From the NCBI RefSeq assembly GCF_947172395.1, contig NC_069087.1, positions 992,001 through 1,056,000 of the forward strand: DNA of 64,000 nt. The letters run 5' to 3'. Both the position numbers and the translations under genes were made by a program. Shown here in pieces: positions 45,114 through 54,685 of this stretch; the first letter of the stretch is position 1, and each line of letters starts with the position of its first letter. The notes under the pieces are model-generated. The model ran no database searches, was not told the DNA's origin, and saw only the letters and a program-made list of their open reading frames with translations. This DNA comes from Bicyclus anynana. Lineage: Eukaryota > Arthropoda > Insecta > Lepidoptera > Nymphalidae.

Positions 45114-45249
45114 TAACTTGGGATCATCAAAAAATCAAATTAGTAATTTGTTAATCCACCTAAACAAACGACTAGAGAATTTTAGATTGTGGTTGAAGGC
45201 TCATCGGTAACGAGGCGTTAACTAGTGCAAAATTGCATTCGTTGGAACA

Positions 45250-45595
45250 TCACCGTAAAGTGGCCTGTCTGTCGGTTTTCTATAGGATTTATTTCAGAGA
45301 GTGCGTTCAGTAACTTTTCGAGCTAGTTCCGTCTTCGTCTTTTTCCCTAGAACTGCCAGGCATCGCAAAGATCTGCACCGTTTCGGTTCTTCGTTCCTGA
45401 TCCGCACTGCGAATTTTTGGAATGCACTTCGAGCTTCCGTTTTCCATACCACCTACAACATAGGTATATTCAAGTCAAGAGTAAATAGGCATCTTCTAGG
45501 CAAGCGCGTTCCACCATAGGCTGCATCATCGCTTACTGTCAAGCATGATTGTAGCCAAGCGCTCGCCTATACCTACAATGTAAAAAAAAATTGTA
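45250..45595 (+). pseudogene. LINE reverse-transcriptase C-terminus and 3' UTR
   Basis: 72-codon frame (45301-45519) with 'FPRTARHRKDLHRFGSSFLIRTANFWNALRASVFHTTYNIGIFKSRVNRHLLG'-type order: the C-terminal block of Jockey/CR1-type LINE polymerases, here including the 'FKSRVNRHLLG' end that is lost in the 38045 copy. The 3' UTR (CTGCATCATCGCTTACTGTC..., 'GTAGCCAAGCGCTCGCC') ends in an A run at 45583. A reverse-strand piece of the same tail is at 57881-58060. The catalytic domain is missing. Confidence 0.75.
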
Positions 45596-46192
45596 GCCAG
45601 AATCTATCCTCAGTCAAAGAAACCAACCACTGCATCAAAGGGACTTTCGCAAAGTTCTCAACAAGACCTGGCCAGCTCAGTAAACAGTTTATAATTATAA
45701 ATTACTAATTCGTCCAACTTTTAATTAGTTAATTTCACTCTGTAATTTACTTGCTTGATTGCGGTCGCATTTTAATTTCTGCGAGGATTTTACATTCGAA
45801 TTTCAGCTTATCTAGATGTGGGTCGAATAAATTTGTGGCGTTTAGGAGTTATTACGAAAATATATGTTACTGACTCGAAATAATAATGTACTAGAATATT
45901 TCTGTTGTTTGTTTTAGTACTTCTATAATTAGAATTAAAATTATTGGGAGGGTGAATTAATATAATGTTTTTCATTCCCCATCCTGAATCATTTTCCCAA
46001 GAAGAACATTTCTTCATAGTTTTGCTACTATTTATTAGCCATCTGTGACTTCGGATGAACCCGGTTTTTTAATTAAATTATCCGAATGTGTGAAACAAAG
46101 CTTATTTATTGCTATCTTTATAAACTACATGAAAATACGAGACTGATAGACAGACAATAATTTAAAAATCAAGGACAAAAACTTAGAAGATG
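45596..46192. other. Host flank left of the gypsy element
   Basis: AT-rich, with a 69-codon minus-strand frame without domain. No gene recognised. Confidence 0.45.
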
Positions 46193-46196
46193 GTAG
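46193..46196 (+). other. Target-site duplication, left (GTAG)
   Basis: GTAG also stands directly right of the 3' LTR at 51051-51054. A 4 bp duplication is usual for Ty3/gypsy elements. Confidence 0.75.
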
Positions 46197-46442
46197 TGTG
46201 GTGGTCACACACACATAGATTGTAAATGAAAATGCTACTTAAGCATTTTCGTAATTATGACGAAGTCAATACGGGCGGTTTGCCGCCAGTCGTTACCTAA
46301 CCGTTGTAACTGATAGTCAATATAAGTGTTTTATCAGTGGAGCCTACTATTATTTATCACCCATAACCGCTACCCGGGACACGACATACCTTACTCTAAC
46401 CCAAATATATAAGTATCCAAATAGTACTAAAGTGGTACAAAA
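46197..46442 (+). repeat. 5' LTR
   Basis: 246 bp, starting TGTGGTGGTCACACAC and ending GTGGTACAAAA. The boundary is set by the first mismatch before TGTGG and by the 4 bp duplication. Two hairpins are visible: AAAATGCT/AGCATTTT and GGCGG/CCGCC. TATATAAG near 46406 is a possible TATA box, but it lies very close to the LTR end. Confidence 0.93.
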
Positions 46443-46443
46443 G

Positions 46444-46461
46444 TGGTGACCCGACTCGGTT
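46444..46461 (+). other. Primer-binding site
   Basis: TGGTGACCCGACTCGGTT starts one base after the LTR. TGG pairs with the CCA end of a tRNA, so the primer tRNA would end ...GGGTCACCA. The tRNA identity cannot be told from this window. Confidence 0.8.
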
Positions 46462-46509
46462 TTATTAGCGGTTATTTTGCACGGGTAGCAACACGTAACG
46501 ACTCACACA

Positions 46510-47328
46510 TTGGAATATAAAATGGCTCAACCAGAGGTGTCAGTTTCCGGCGTGTCTGTATCGGCGAGAATTCCTGAATTTTGGACGGATTTGCCGCGAC
46601 ACTGGTTCATACAGGCGGAGGCAGTGCTACACCCGCAGAAGATGTCTGACGAGGCAAAATTTCAGTTTGTCATATCGAAATTAGGAAAAGACGTTATACA
46701 ACAAGTGACAGACATATTAGTCAAACAGCCGGAAAATGGTAAATATGATACATTAAAAACAAGATTACTTGACATTTATGAGGAGTCAGAAAATAGAAAG
46801 GTACAAAAATTGATATCTGAAATGGAGCTTGGCGACCAGAAGCCATCGCAGTTGCTGAGGAAAATGCAAGAGCTGGCAAGTGGCAAAGTTACAGATGAAA
46901 CCCTTACCATCCTTTGGCAAAACCATTTGCCGGGATGGGTGAGAGGAATACTCACGGCATCAGGTTTAAGCGATATTAACGCTTTGGCCAGAATGGCAGA
47001 CAAGGTGACAGAAAATGCAATGCCTATACAGGGGGTGGCCGCAGTACGGAGTGCAAGGAGTGATTCTCCAGATGTCATAGCGGAGATCCACAAGCTGGGC
47101 GAACGACTAAGAAAAATTGAAAATTCCCAGCGTAGCGGTGGGAGAAGCCGATCACGGTCACACGGCGCGCCACGTACGCGCAACACTAGCGGTAGCAGGA
47201 AGAGGACACCGGCAGATCCAGACTGGCTTTGCTACTACCACTATAAGTTTAGAGCCCGAGCACACAAATGTGTTCAACCGTGTACGTGGAAGACATCGAA
47301 CCAGCCTACTGGCAGTGCGGAAAACTAG
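46510..47328 (+). CDS. gag: Gag protein of Ty3/gypsy element
   Basis: 272 residues, structural protein that forms the particle and packages element RNA. N-terminal part (about 20-180) is a helical capsid-like region with 'FWTDLPRHWFIQAEAVL' and 'LLRKMQELASGKV', as in the Gag (DUF7041-like) of arthropod gypsy elements. An Arg/Ser-rich linker (about 205-232) follows. Then comes a Cys/His box with C241, H244, C254 and C258 (C-x2-H-x9-C-x3-C), which takes the place of the usual CCHC knuckle. Start: the first Met (46510) is shown, but Met5 (46522, AAAATGG) has the better context. The stop at 47326-47328 lies in the overlap with pol, which is in the -1 frame. Confidence 0.92.
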   Translation: MEYKMAQPEVSVSGVSVSARIPEFWTDLPRHWFIQAEAVLHPQKMSDEAKFQFVISKLGKDVIQQVTDILVKQPENGKYDTLKTRLLDIYEESENRKVQKLISEMELGDQKPSQLLRKMQELASGKVTDETLTILWQNHLPGWVRGILTASGLSDINALARMADKVTENAMPIQGVAAVRSARSDSPDVIAEIHKLGERLRKIENSQRSGGRSRSRSHGAPRTRNTSGSRKRTPADPDWLCYYHYKFRARAHKCVQPCTWKTSNQPTGSAEN

Positions 47329-50300
47329 CTTCGGTCCTGTCTGCAGCGGGAGGCTGTGACCCGTCGATAAATTACCGCTTGTGTATAACTGACGAAAACA
47401 GTAAATTACGTTTTTTAATAGATAGTGGGGCTAATGTGTCAGTGTTACCCCGGTGGGCAGTGCGCGAGAAAAATAGAGCGTGCGAGGACTATAGACTGTA
47501 TGCCGCGAACGGTACACCTATTAAGACATTTGGGTTGCATAGTTTAGTATTAAATTTAAAGTTAAGGAGAGCATTTCGGTGGACATTTATAGTTGCTGAC
47601 GTTAGACAGCCTATAATAGGAGCCGATTTTTTAACTAAGTATAAGTTAGTGGTAGATTTTAGTAAACGGAAACTAGTGGATCAGGTAACAAATTTTAATG
47701 TTATTGCTAGTATGTCACAGTGTATGGAAAGTTCAATAACTACAATTCATAATCAACACCCACATTATAGTTTGTTAGCTAAATATCCAGATTTAACTAA
47801 ACCGGTATCTTTTAAGGAAGTTCCTAAGCATAGCGTTTGTCATCACATCGAGACGAACGGTCCGCCTGTTCAATGTCGAGCAAGACCGTTACCGCCAGAC
47901 CGATACGCTAAGGCTAAAGAGGAATTTCGGTTAATGTGTGAAATGGGAATATGCAGACCCAGTAAAAGCGCGTGGGCAAGCCCTCTGCATATAGTGCTTA
48001 AAAAAAATGGGCAGATAAGGCCATGTGGTGACTATAGGCGCTTAAATGCTATTACTAAGCCTGATAGTTACCCTATACCCAGGTTACGCGATTTCACGTA
48101 CTTACTCGCTGGTAAGAAAATTTTTTCACGGTTAGATATAAACAGAGCTTACAATTGCATACCAGTTAACGAGATGGACATTGAAAAGACGTCTGTGTCA
48201 ACCCCTTTCGGGGCTTTCGAGTTCATCAGACTTCCTTTTGGCCTTCGAAATGCTGGCCAAAGTTTTCAGCGTTTTATGTGTCATAGCGTACTCCCAGACT
48301 TAGATTTTTTATTCGTGTATATAGATGATATAATAATTGCAAGTAACAACGTCGACGAGCATAGAAAACATTTAGAGGAAGTATTTAGTCGCTTAGAGAA
48401 GTTCGGTATTACTCTGAATATATCAAAGTGTTGTTTCGAACAGACAAAAATGGAGTTTTTAGGTCATGAAGTAACAACGGAAGGGATTCGTCCACTCGAC
48501 GAGAAGGTGAAAGCCATCATCGAGTTTCCGAGGCCAGCTACTGTGGACCAACTCCGGAGATTTTTAGGTATGTTAAATTTCTATAGATCACACATACCAG
48601 GTGCCGCTGAAAAGCAGTCTGAGTTGGATCGCTATTTAACGAATACAAAAAAAAAAGATAAGTCAAAAATCGCTTGGACTGATTCAGCAAACGCTCAGTT
48701 TGAGCAGTGTAAACAGAGCCTAAGTGACGCCGCGACGTTAACGTATCCTGCGATAGACAAACCTTTGGCGCTTATGACGGATGCTTCAGAGTCATGCATG
48801 GGTGCGGTTCTACAGCAAAGAGAAGGTAACGTTTGGAAACCTATTGCTTATTTTTCTAAAAAGTTCTCGGAAGCACAAAGGAAATATAGTACCTATGATC
48901 GAGAGTTATTAGCCATTTATTCGGCGATAGCTCACTTTCGATATATGATAGAAGGTCGTAATTTTATTGTGTATACTGACCATAGACCTCTAATTTATGT
49001 TTTTTCAAAGATAGGTAGCGTGAAAGAGCTACCTAGGCGAGCTAGACAGATAATGTTCATTAGCGAATTCACTACGGACATACGCCACGTGAGCGGGTTA
49101 GATAACATAGTAGCTGACACTTTGTCCCGCGTGGAAGAAATTGTTTGTCCTACGGTCATTGATTTCACGGAACTCGCACGTGTACAAAATGATGACGAAG
49201 AGTTAAGCGAACTAAAGAAAAAAATACAATACAAAAACATCGTGATGCCAGGCACCGATAGTTGCGTTGTTTGCGAAACATCGACTAATAAGGCCCGACC
49301 ATACTTACCGGAAAGTTTTAGACGTATCGCTTTCGATGCAATTCATAGTTTAAGTCACCCGGGTATTCGCGCTACCAACAAAATGGTTAGAGATAGATAC
49401 TTTTGGGTAGGTATGAATAAAGATATCCGAAGATGGGCTAAGGCCTGTATCCCATGTCAACGATCTAAGATTCAAAAACATACTGTATCCGATTTAGGTA
49501 CTTTCGAGAAAGTAGATCGTTTTAGTCACTTAATGATTGACATAATAGGCCCTCTCAATACATCACCCGAGGGATATAGATATTGTTTGACTATGATAGA
49601 TAGAGGTACGCGTTGGCCAGAAGCTGTCCCAATTAAAGAAATCACAGCTGAAGTAGTAGCCAAAGCACTTTATGAAAACTATATAACGCGTTTCGGAGTA
49701 TTTTTTAAGTGTACTTCCGATCAAGGTCGTTGTTTCGAGAGTAATCTTTTCAAGCAACTCATGAATCTTATGGGTATTGAAAAGATCCGCACTACCGCTT
49801 ATCACCCGCAGAGTAATGGGATGATAGAACGGTGGCACAGATCTTTAAAAGCAGCACTTATGGCTAGACTGTCAACTAAAAGTTGGGTAGAAGAACTACC
49901 AACCGTTTTACTAGGTTTAAGAGCCGCTGTACGGGCAGACACTAATGTTAGTTGTGCTGAAATGGTATACGGCACAAGTATTAGGCTGCCAGGTGAATTT
50001 TATGATATAAGTAAGGATAATATTTTAGATAGCTCTAGTTATGTAAGCAAATTAAAAAGTATAATTAATGATTTAAAACCTGTTAAAAGGGTCAATAAAG
50101 ACTCGAGAAAAATTTTTGTTCACCAGGATTTACACACTTGTGACAAAGTATTTATCAGGAACGACGCGGTGCGTAAGCCTCTCCAAGCGCCTTACGACGG
50201 TCCGTACCGAGTAATTAGCAGGACAGAGAAAGTTTTTAAGGTCCAATTACCCACACGTCAGGTTATAGTTTCTATAGATCGGTTGAAACCAGCTTATATT

Positions 50301-50465
50301 TTGGAGGAAAACGATAATCCCCAAAATACTATGTCGTCAAAAACTACGGAACCGATTTTAAAAAAGAAAGTCACAGTGTGTACGGTCCCTTATAATACCA
50401 ACGGTGTAAAATGCAAAACAACGAGCAGTGGTCGCGTCAGCCGCGTACCTGCACGTTATGCTTAG
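47253..50465 (+). CDS. pol: Pol polyprotein: protease, reverse transcriptase, RNase H, integrase
   Basis: Uninterrupted frame of 1065 residues counted from the first Met (47268); the frame itself opens at 47253 and lies at -1 relative to gag. Retropepsin active site DSGA at 52-55. Reverse transcriptase: D290 in 'SRLDINRAY', YIDD at 351-354. RNase H: D505 (TDAS), E546, D571, D617. Integrase: zinc residues H693, H697, C727, C730; catalytic D758, D818, E854; GPY motif at 978-980 near the C-terminus. All catalytic residues I looked for are present, so the enzyme set is probably functional. Made most likely as a Gag-Pol fusion by -1 frameshifting in the 76-base overlap; the Met at 47268 need not be used. 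No chromodomain was seen after the GPY motif. Confidence 0.95.
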   Translation, partial: SPSTQMCSTVYVEDIEPAYWQCGKLASVLSAAGGCDPSINYRLCITDENSKLRFLIDSGANVSVLPRWAVREKNRACEDYRLYAANGTPIKTFGLHSLVLNLKLRRAFRWTFIVADVRQPIIGADFLTKYKLVVDFSKRKLVDQVTNFNVIASMSQCMESSITTIHNQHPHYSLLAKYPDLTKPVSFKEVPKHSVCHHIETNGPPVQCRARPLPPDRYAKAKEEFRLMCEMGICRPSKSAWASPLHIVLKKNGQIRPCGDYRRLNAITKPDSYPIPRLRDFTYLLAGKKIFSRLDINRAYNCIPVNEMDIEKTSVSTPFGAFEFIRLPFGLRNAGQSFQRFMCHSVLPDLDFLFVYIDDIIIASNNVDEHRKHLEEVFSRLEKFGITLNISKCCFEQTKMEFLGHEVTTEGIRPLDEKVKAIIEFPRPATVDQLRRFLGMLNFYRSHIPGAAEKQSELDRYLTNTKKKDKSKIAWTDSANAQFEQCKQSLSDAATLTYPAIDKPLALMTDASESCMGAVLQQREGNVWKPIAYFSKKFSEAQRKYSTYDRELLAIYSAIAHFRYMIEGRNFIVYTDHRPLIYVFSKIGSVKELPRRARQIMFISEFTTDIRHVSGLDNIVADTLSRVEEIVCPTVIDFTELARVQNDDEELSELKKKIQYKNIVMPGTDSCVVCETSTNKARPYLPESFRRIAFDAIHSLSHPGIRATNKMVRDRYFWVGMNKDIRRWAKACIPCQRSKIQKHTVSDLGTFEKVDRFSHLMIDIIGPLNTSPEGYRYCLTMIDRGTRWPEAVPIKEITAEVVAKALYENYITRFGVFFKCTSDQGRCFESNLFKQLMNLMGIEKIRTTAYHPQSNGMIERWHRSLKAALMARLSTKSWVEELPTVLLGLRAAVRADTNVSCAEMVYGTSIRLPGEFYDISKDNILDSSSYVSKLKSIINDLKPVKRVNKDSRKIFVHQDLHTCDKVFIRNDAVRKPLQAPYDGPYRVISRTEKVFKVQLPTRQVIVSIDRLKPAYILEENDNPQNTMSSKTTEPILKKKVTVCTVPYNTNGVKCKTTSSGRVSRVPARYA
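47319..47325 (+). promoter_or_regulatory. Candidate -1 frameshift site (G GAA AAC)
   Basis: The last two sense codons of gag are GAA AAC directly before its TAG stop, and the heptamer G-GAA-AAC would allow the A-site tRNA to re-pair on AAA in the -1 frame. It departs from X-XXY-YYZ in the P-site half (GGA is not uniform). The sequence after it is GC-rich up to about 47370, but no pseudoknot could be established. Confidence 0.4.
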
Positions 50466-50775
50466 TTGCATTATTGTTAATTGTTTCGTCATGTTTATAA
50501 TTTTAAGAAATTAGTTGTGCAATGTTAAAGTAAAAACCATATTCTGCTTAAAGTAATTGTATTTGAAGGTGTTCTACAAAATTGTTTACATAATATTACA
50601 CTTATACAAAATTTACATTGTCATTTATATGTTTAAATTTTTTTTGTTGTTAGCTTTACAGAGTTCATTAGTTTAAGTGTAACAAGTGTATGCTCCTCGT
50701 GAAACGTTTTGTCAGCATTGTGCTTATAGTGTTAAGAATGAAACACCCCTATACTACCTATACATTGTTTCCTGT
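50466..50775 (+). other. Non-coding 3' part of the gypsy element
   Basis: AT-rich sequence between the pol stop and the polypurine tract. No env or other reading frame. Confidence 0.8.
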
Positions 50776-50804
50776 AAAAAAAAAAAAAAAGGGGGGTGGA
50801 ATGA
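50776..50804 (+). other. Polypurine tract
   Basis: Fifteen A, then six G, then TGGAATGA directly before the 3' LTR. This is the site for plus-strand DNA priming. Confidence 0.9.
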
Positions 50805-51050
50805 TGTGGTGGTCACACACACATAGATTGTAAATGAAAATGCTACTTAAGCATTTTCGTAATTATGACGAAGTCAATACGGGCGGTTTGCCGCCAGTCG
50901 TTACCTAACCGTTGTAACTGATAGTCAATATAAGTGTTTTATCAGTGGAGCCTACTATTATTTATCACCCATAACCGCTACCCGGGACACGACATACCTT
51001 ACTCTAACCCAAATATATAAGTATCCAAATAGTACTAAAGTGGTACAAAA
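50805..51050 (+). repeat. 3' LTR
   Basis: 246 bp, identical to the 5' LTR in side-by-side reading. GTAG follows at 51051-51054. Confidence 0.93.
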
Positions 51051-51054
51051 GTAG

Positions 51055-51470
51055 AAAAGGATTTGACTTGTTGTTGTAGATCACAATTAGTACTTGATAT
51101 AGTCAAATACTTTGGTGTTGGAAGTCCAATTAAGAGTTAGAATAATGCCGTCTTTATGGCGGAAACAATAATAGAAGAAGGCATACTAAATTTTTGTTAC
51201 GAAAATGATTATCTAAAGATCCGATGTTAGAAATATATATCACATTTCTTATGCCGGATCTTGTACTATTAGTAAATTTAGGAGTCCACAATTTTATTCT
51301 ATGTATCTTAGTAGTTCGTTACATTTCAGATAACTTGTCAAAGATTGCGGCGCCATTTTATCACGAAAGGGGGTAAGCCAACACGGGAGATTGTTAGCCG
51401 CAGGCGCTGTTCGCATTTCTTTGACAGCCTGGCAGAGTGAACGCGGTCAAAAGGATGTAGGTTTCATATA
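51055..51470. other. Host flank right of the gypsy element
   Basis: No gene recognised. 51340-51440 is GC-richer (AAGATTGCGGCGCCATTTTA). Confidence 0.4.
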
Positions 51471-51532
51471 TCAATAGTTGAACAAGTATGTGACCCACCT
51501 GATGTTAAGTGAAAAACCATGTGTCAATAGTT

Positions 51533-51622
51533 GACGGAAGTATTCCGATGATCCATCTGATTTTAGGTAGAAACTAATTGTTTTCTACCTAAAATCAGAT
51601 GGGTCATCGGAATACTTCCGTC
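51533..51622. repeat. 41 bp inverted repeat (hairpin)
   Basis: Arms 51533-51573 and 51582-51622 are reverse complements with one mismatch and an 8-base loop. One arm is a normal tandem unit, the other the same unit inverted, so the hairpin arose by an inverted duplication within the array. Confidence 0.9.
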
Positions 51623-51721
51623 TAATAGTTGGCGGAAATAATCCGTTGAACCATCTGATCTTAGGTAGAAAACATTTAGGCAATAGTTTACGGAAATAAT
51701 CCTATGACGGTAATAAGCCGG

Positions 51722-51813
51722 GTTGACACAGTACAAGTATGCTTGGACCAAGTAAATTCTGATACATAAGTCGCCTGCGCCACTCGGTTCGAGCATACTT
51801 GAACTGTGTCAAC
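51722..51813. mobile_element. Palindromic MITE-like insert
   Basis: Arms GTTGACACAGTACAAGTATGC.. (51722-51743) and its reverse complement (51792-51813), 22 bp with one mismatch, enclose 48 bases. Its sequence is unlike the surrounding tandem units. No clear target duplication. Confidence 0.65.
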
Positions 51814-52075
51814 GCAGCTTTGCGTAGAATATTATTGGGCAATAGTTAACATACTGATTCGTAATAGTCCATTGATGTTAAATAGAAATCCAATAATACC
51901 ATTGGATAATTAGTTGGCGGAAGAAACCCAAAGAGCCATCTGATCATGAATAGAAAACTATTAGGCAACAGTTTTTAAAACAAACTGAAGGCCTGTCTGG
52001 TGTTAAGTGGAAAACCATGAAACAAAATAATCAGTTGATCCATCTGATCTTAGATCCATTAGCTAATTGATGGAA

Positions 52076-52960
52076 AATCAGATTTGGATCCGAAAACTAA
52101 TATTATTTGGCACTTAATCTTATCCACTTAAAAATAAATCAAACACACATCATATGCGATGCAATTACAAGATTATGTTATTAGGGATTATCAAAATAAA
52201 CGAAACATAACACTTAAAATTAGATGCACTAAAGACTCGTCCGAAATTAATTAATTAGGCCATTCCGGTACACGACTATTACAACATTAATAAAATCTAC
52301 TGAGATAAAATTTTGGTAGGAAATATAAAATCCAGAGACCGTAATGAAGCCAGATAATTGCGGAGTGAAATTAACGAATTAACAGTGCTACACGTATTTT
52401 GGTAATTTATTATTATAATATTGTTTATACGGTATTGATTACTTTACGTCCTATTTATCTACGTTTTTACACATATTTTACTCTGACTTTGTTCGCTTGG
52501 AACTCGGGATTTTTTTCTTGTAAATTGGCGGTGTAAATTGGCGGCGGTAAAATAAACTAAGTGAAAAGAGCATGTAGTAGTATCAAAAGTTAGCGTAGAC
52601 AGACGAACATACAGTTTAAAAAATAGTTAGATATTAAGATTCTGATACTCTTATTTTACCACCCCATGTCAATATTTATCAGTTGTATTTCATGTTACAA
52701 TATTCTATTTTCAAAAATATCTCTGTTGTAAAAGATTTCTTATTTAATTTTATGTTCAATAACATTCTCGAGAAGGTGGGTCTAAGTTCCAAATATTTAT
52801 CCATCTGTATAGAAAAAGACCTTGCACTACATTGGCCATTTAAATACTTTTGACGAAGAATGACGATAATGATACAATTTTTGCAAGAAAAAAATAAACC
52901 CATAATCATATATACCCAGAACTTAAGTCAATTACTTCACGATCAGTTTCTATGATATAC
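52076..52960. other. AT-rich stretch without recognised gene
   Basis: No domain-bearing frame or repeat recognised. Confidence 0.45.
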
Positions 52961-53298
52961 AGCTGCAAGAAAAACTAGTAGTCCACCAAGATACTAAAAA
53001 TAAATAGTTAATGGTACAGTAAGTGATAGATATCATTACTTAGCATTCGAGCTAGACAGTGGAAGCGGCGAACCCACTAAGTGGCATGTTCCATCATTAC
53101 GTAGGTATCTTTCGAGGCTCGTGTATCGGAGCTGCAAGAAAAACTAGTAGTCCACCAAGATACTAAAAATAAATAGTTAATGCTACAGTAAGTGATAGAT
53201 ATCATTACTTAGCATTCGAGCTAGACAGTGGAAGCGGCGAACCCAGTAAGTGGCAAGTTCCATCATTACGTAGGTATCTTTCGAGGGTCGTGTATCGG
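52961..53298 (+). repeat. 169 bp tandem duplication
   Basis: Copies 52961-53129 and 53130-53298 begin AGCTGCAAGAAAAACTAGTA and end CGTGTATCGG. I count four single-base differences, so the duplication is fairly recent. Confidence 0.95.
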
Positions 53299-53974
53299 AC
53301 GGGCGGCCGCGTAATGTATTTTGGCCAACCGCCAGTTCACTTGCTGCCTGAGTCTTCTCTTGGATTTGCTGTACGATTCAACGGGTCCATTTGGTTCGAT
53401 ATTGGTTTCGGGGACGTGATTAAAGTCACTCTACTGATGTACTCCATCTATTATAACGATTTTCGATATCGACAGTGGAATGGCAAAATTGAGCAAGCGA
53501 CAATTTGGACCAGACTAGCTTTTAAAATAGATATTAAATGAATAGAGAGACATACATTATTTTTTCAGCTCGTCTTAACATCATTATACTAATCTACATT
53601 GTTTTAGAATGTTTTTTTTTAATTGTCTTACTATGATCGCTGCATCTTTCTCAGAAGCTTATCTCTGCTAAAGTATACACATTGTCTAACTTACTTTCTG
53701 CGAACTAACTAACGATCTAGTTAATATTACAGTTAGCTAACTAGGGCACCGCTTTTCATGTAGACGAGCTAAAGCAATATTGGTTACATTTACCTATTGA
53801 TTTAGCGTTTGATACGTTATACTAATGGCTTTGACAACATCAGTACTGCATATTGCTTTTGAGATAAGAAATTGACGAATACGTATACGTTAATTTGTAC
53901 TTCAGTTGAAATTATCAGTATTATTGACCAAGTGTAGAGTAAAAAAAAAGTAAACAAATTAAAGTAGAAATGGA
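53299..53974. other. Stretch without recognised gene
   Basis: An 83-codon plus-strand frame (53290-53541) begins in the last bases of the duplication and is not AT-rich noise in composition (Phe, Gly, Ile, Trp-rich). I see no domain and no start context; left unassigned. Confidence 0.3.
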
Positions 53975-54180
53975 CAGGCTACATACAAAGAACAACAGAC
54001 AGATGTAGAAGGACGTAGTCGAGCTAGTAGGCCATTAAGAAGGTGGAGTGACGATATAGTTAAGGTTGCTGGAAAAACATGGCCTCGAACAGACAAAGTA
54101 CAATGGGTGCAATTAATAATACGTGCAGGCTTTCACTGCTATAAAAAAAATAAATATGAAGGTTTAGCTTAGTTAAAATA
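53975..54180 (+). pseudogene. RTE-like LINE C-terminal fragment, decayed
   Basis: Translation in one frame gives 'PLRRWSDDIVKVAGKTWPRTDKVQWVQL', the RTE C-terminal 'RRW-DD-VKVAG--W' block, with stops upstream. It is related to the pieces at 8606 and 28260. Confidence 0.6.
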
Positions 54181-54521
54181 TAAATTGTAAAATTAAGGAA
54201 AATAAGTTTTGTTAATTTTTTATTTAATTTTATTGTATGTAATTGTAAATATGAAAAAACATGTAAGTAAATAAAATATACATTATGGTCATTTTAAAAA
54301 GTTATAACAACAAAAATATGACAAGTAGTAATTAAATTGAGTATGTTTACGCTAAATTCTCCGTTACTAAAAGAAGACTCATCAAATTAATTTCCCAAAG
54401 CGCACATTCCAGTTACGACCTTGCCTGTATATTCAAGACGATATTTACAACATAATTGTTAAGGCAATATTGAGGTCATGAATGTTTTATTAAAAGTTTG
54501 CAGTGATGTAAAAGATTACTG
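54181..54521. other. AT-rich stretch, nothing recognised
   Basis: No gene or repeat recognised. Confidence 0.45.
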
Positions 54522-54685
54522 ATTTTTTTTATATACTGAATTGACGCTAGATTGTGATCTCATCTGATATTAAGTGACGGTAAAGTTTAAAACTTAGAAA
54601 CTTTTAACTTAGAAAGGATTTAATGATTCGACTGGATTCTATACGACATTGTGCTGGAACGCTAAATCACTTGGTGATTGGAGAA
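54522..54685 (-). mobile_element. SINE family A, old diverged copy
   Basis: Reverse complement follows family A: 'TGATCTCATCTGATATTAAG', 'ATTCTATACGACATTGTGC' and 'GGAACGCTAAATCACTTGG' are in the right order with many changes and a gap. The head is missing. Confidence 0.65.

Larger units (their letters stand above)
46197..51050 (+). mobile_element. Complete Ty3/gypsy LTR retrotransposon
   Basis: 4854 bp: 5' LTR, primer-binding site, gag, pol (protease, reverse transcriptase, RNase H, integrase in that order, which is the Ty3/gypsy order), polypurine tract, 3' LTR. The two LTRs agree at every base I compared and the target duplication is intact, so insertion was recent. No env-like frame lies between pol and the polypurine tract, so it is a retrotransposon and not an errantivirus. 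Gag type and PBS resemble the arthropod group whose Gag has an atypical Cys/His box instead of a retroviral CCHC knuckle. Confidence 0.97.
51471..52075 (+). repeat. Degenerate tandem repeat of ~50-60 bp units
   Basis: Unit core 'CAATAGTTGGCGGAAATAAT' then 'CATCTGATCTTAGGTAGAAA' recurs about eight times (near 51473, 51524, 51622, 51681, 51839, 51903, 51964, 52020) with many changes. It is interrupted by an inverted unit (51582-51622) and by a palindromic insert (51722-51813). Confidence 0.75.

Noticed and set aside
47268..47270. Independent start codon for pol
   Set aside because: The frame is open upstream to 47253 and overlaps gag in -1, so a fusion by frameshifting is more likely than initiation at this Met, though it is not excluded.
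50466..50775. Envelope gene downstream of pol (errantivirus)
   Set aside because: Only about 310 bases lie between the pol stop and the polypurine tract, and no frame is open.
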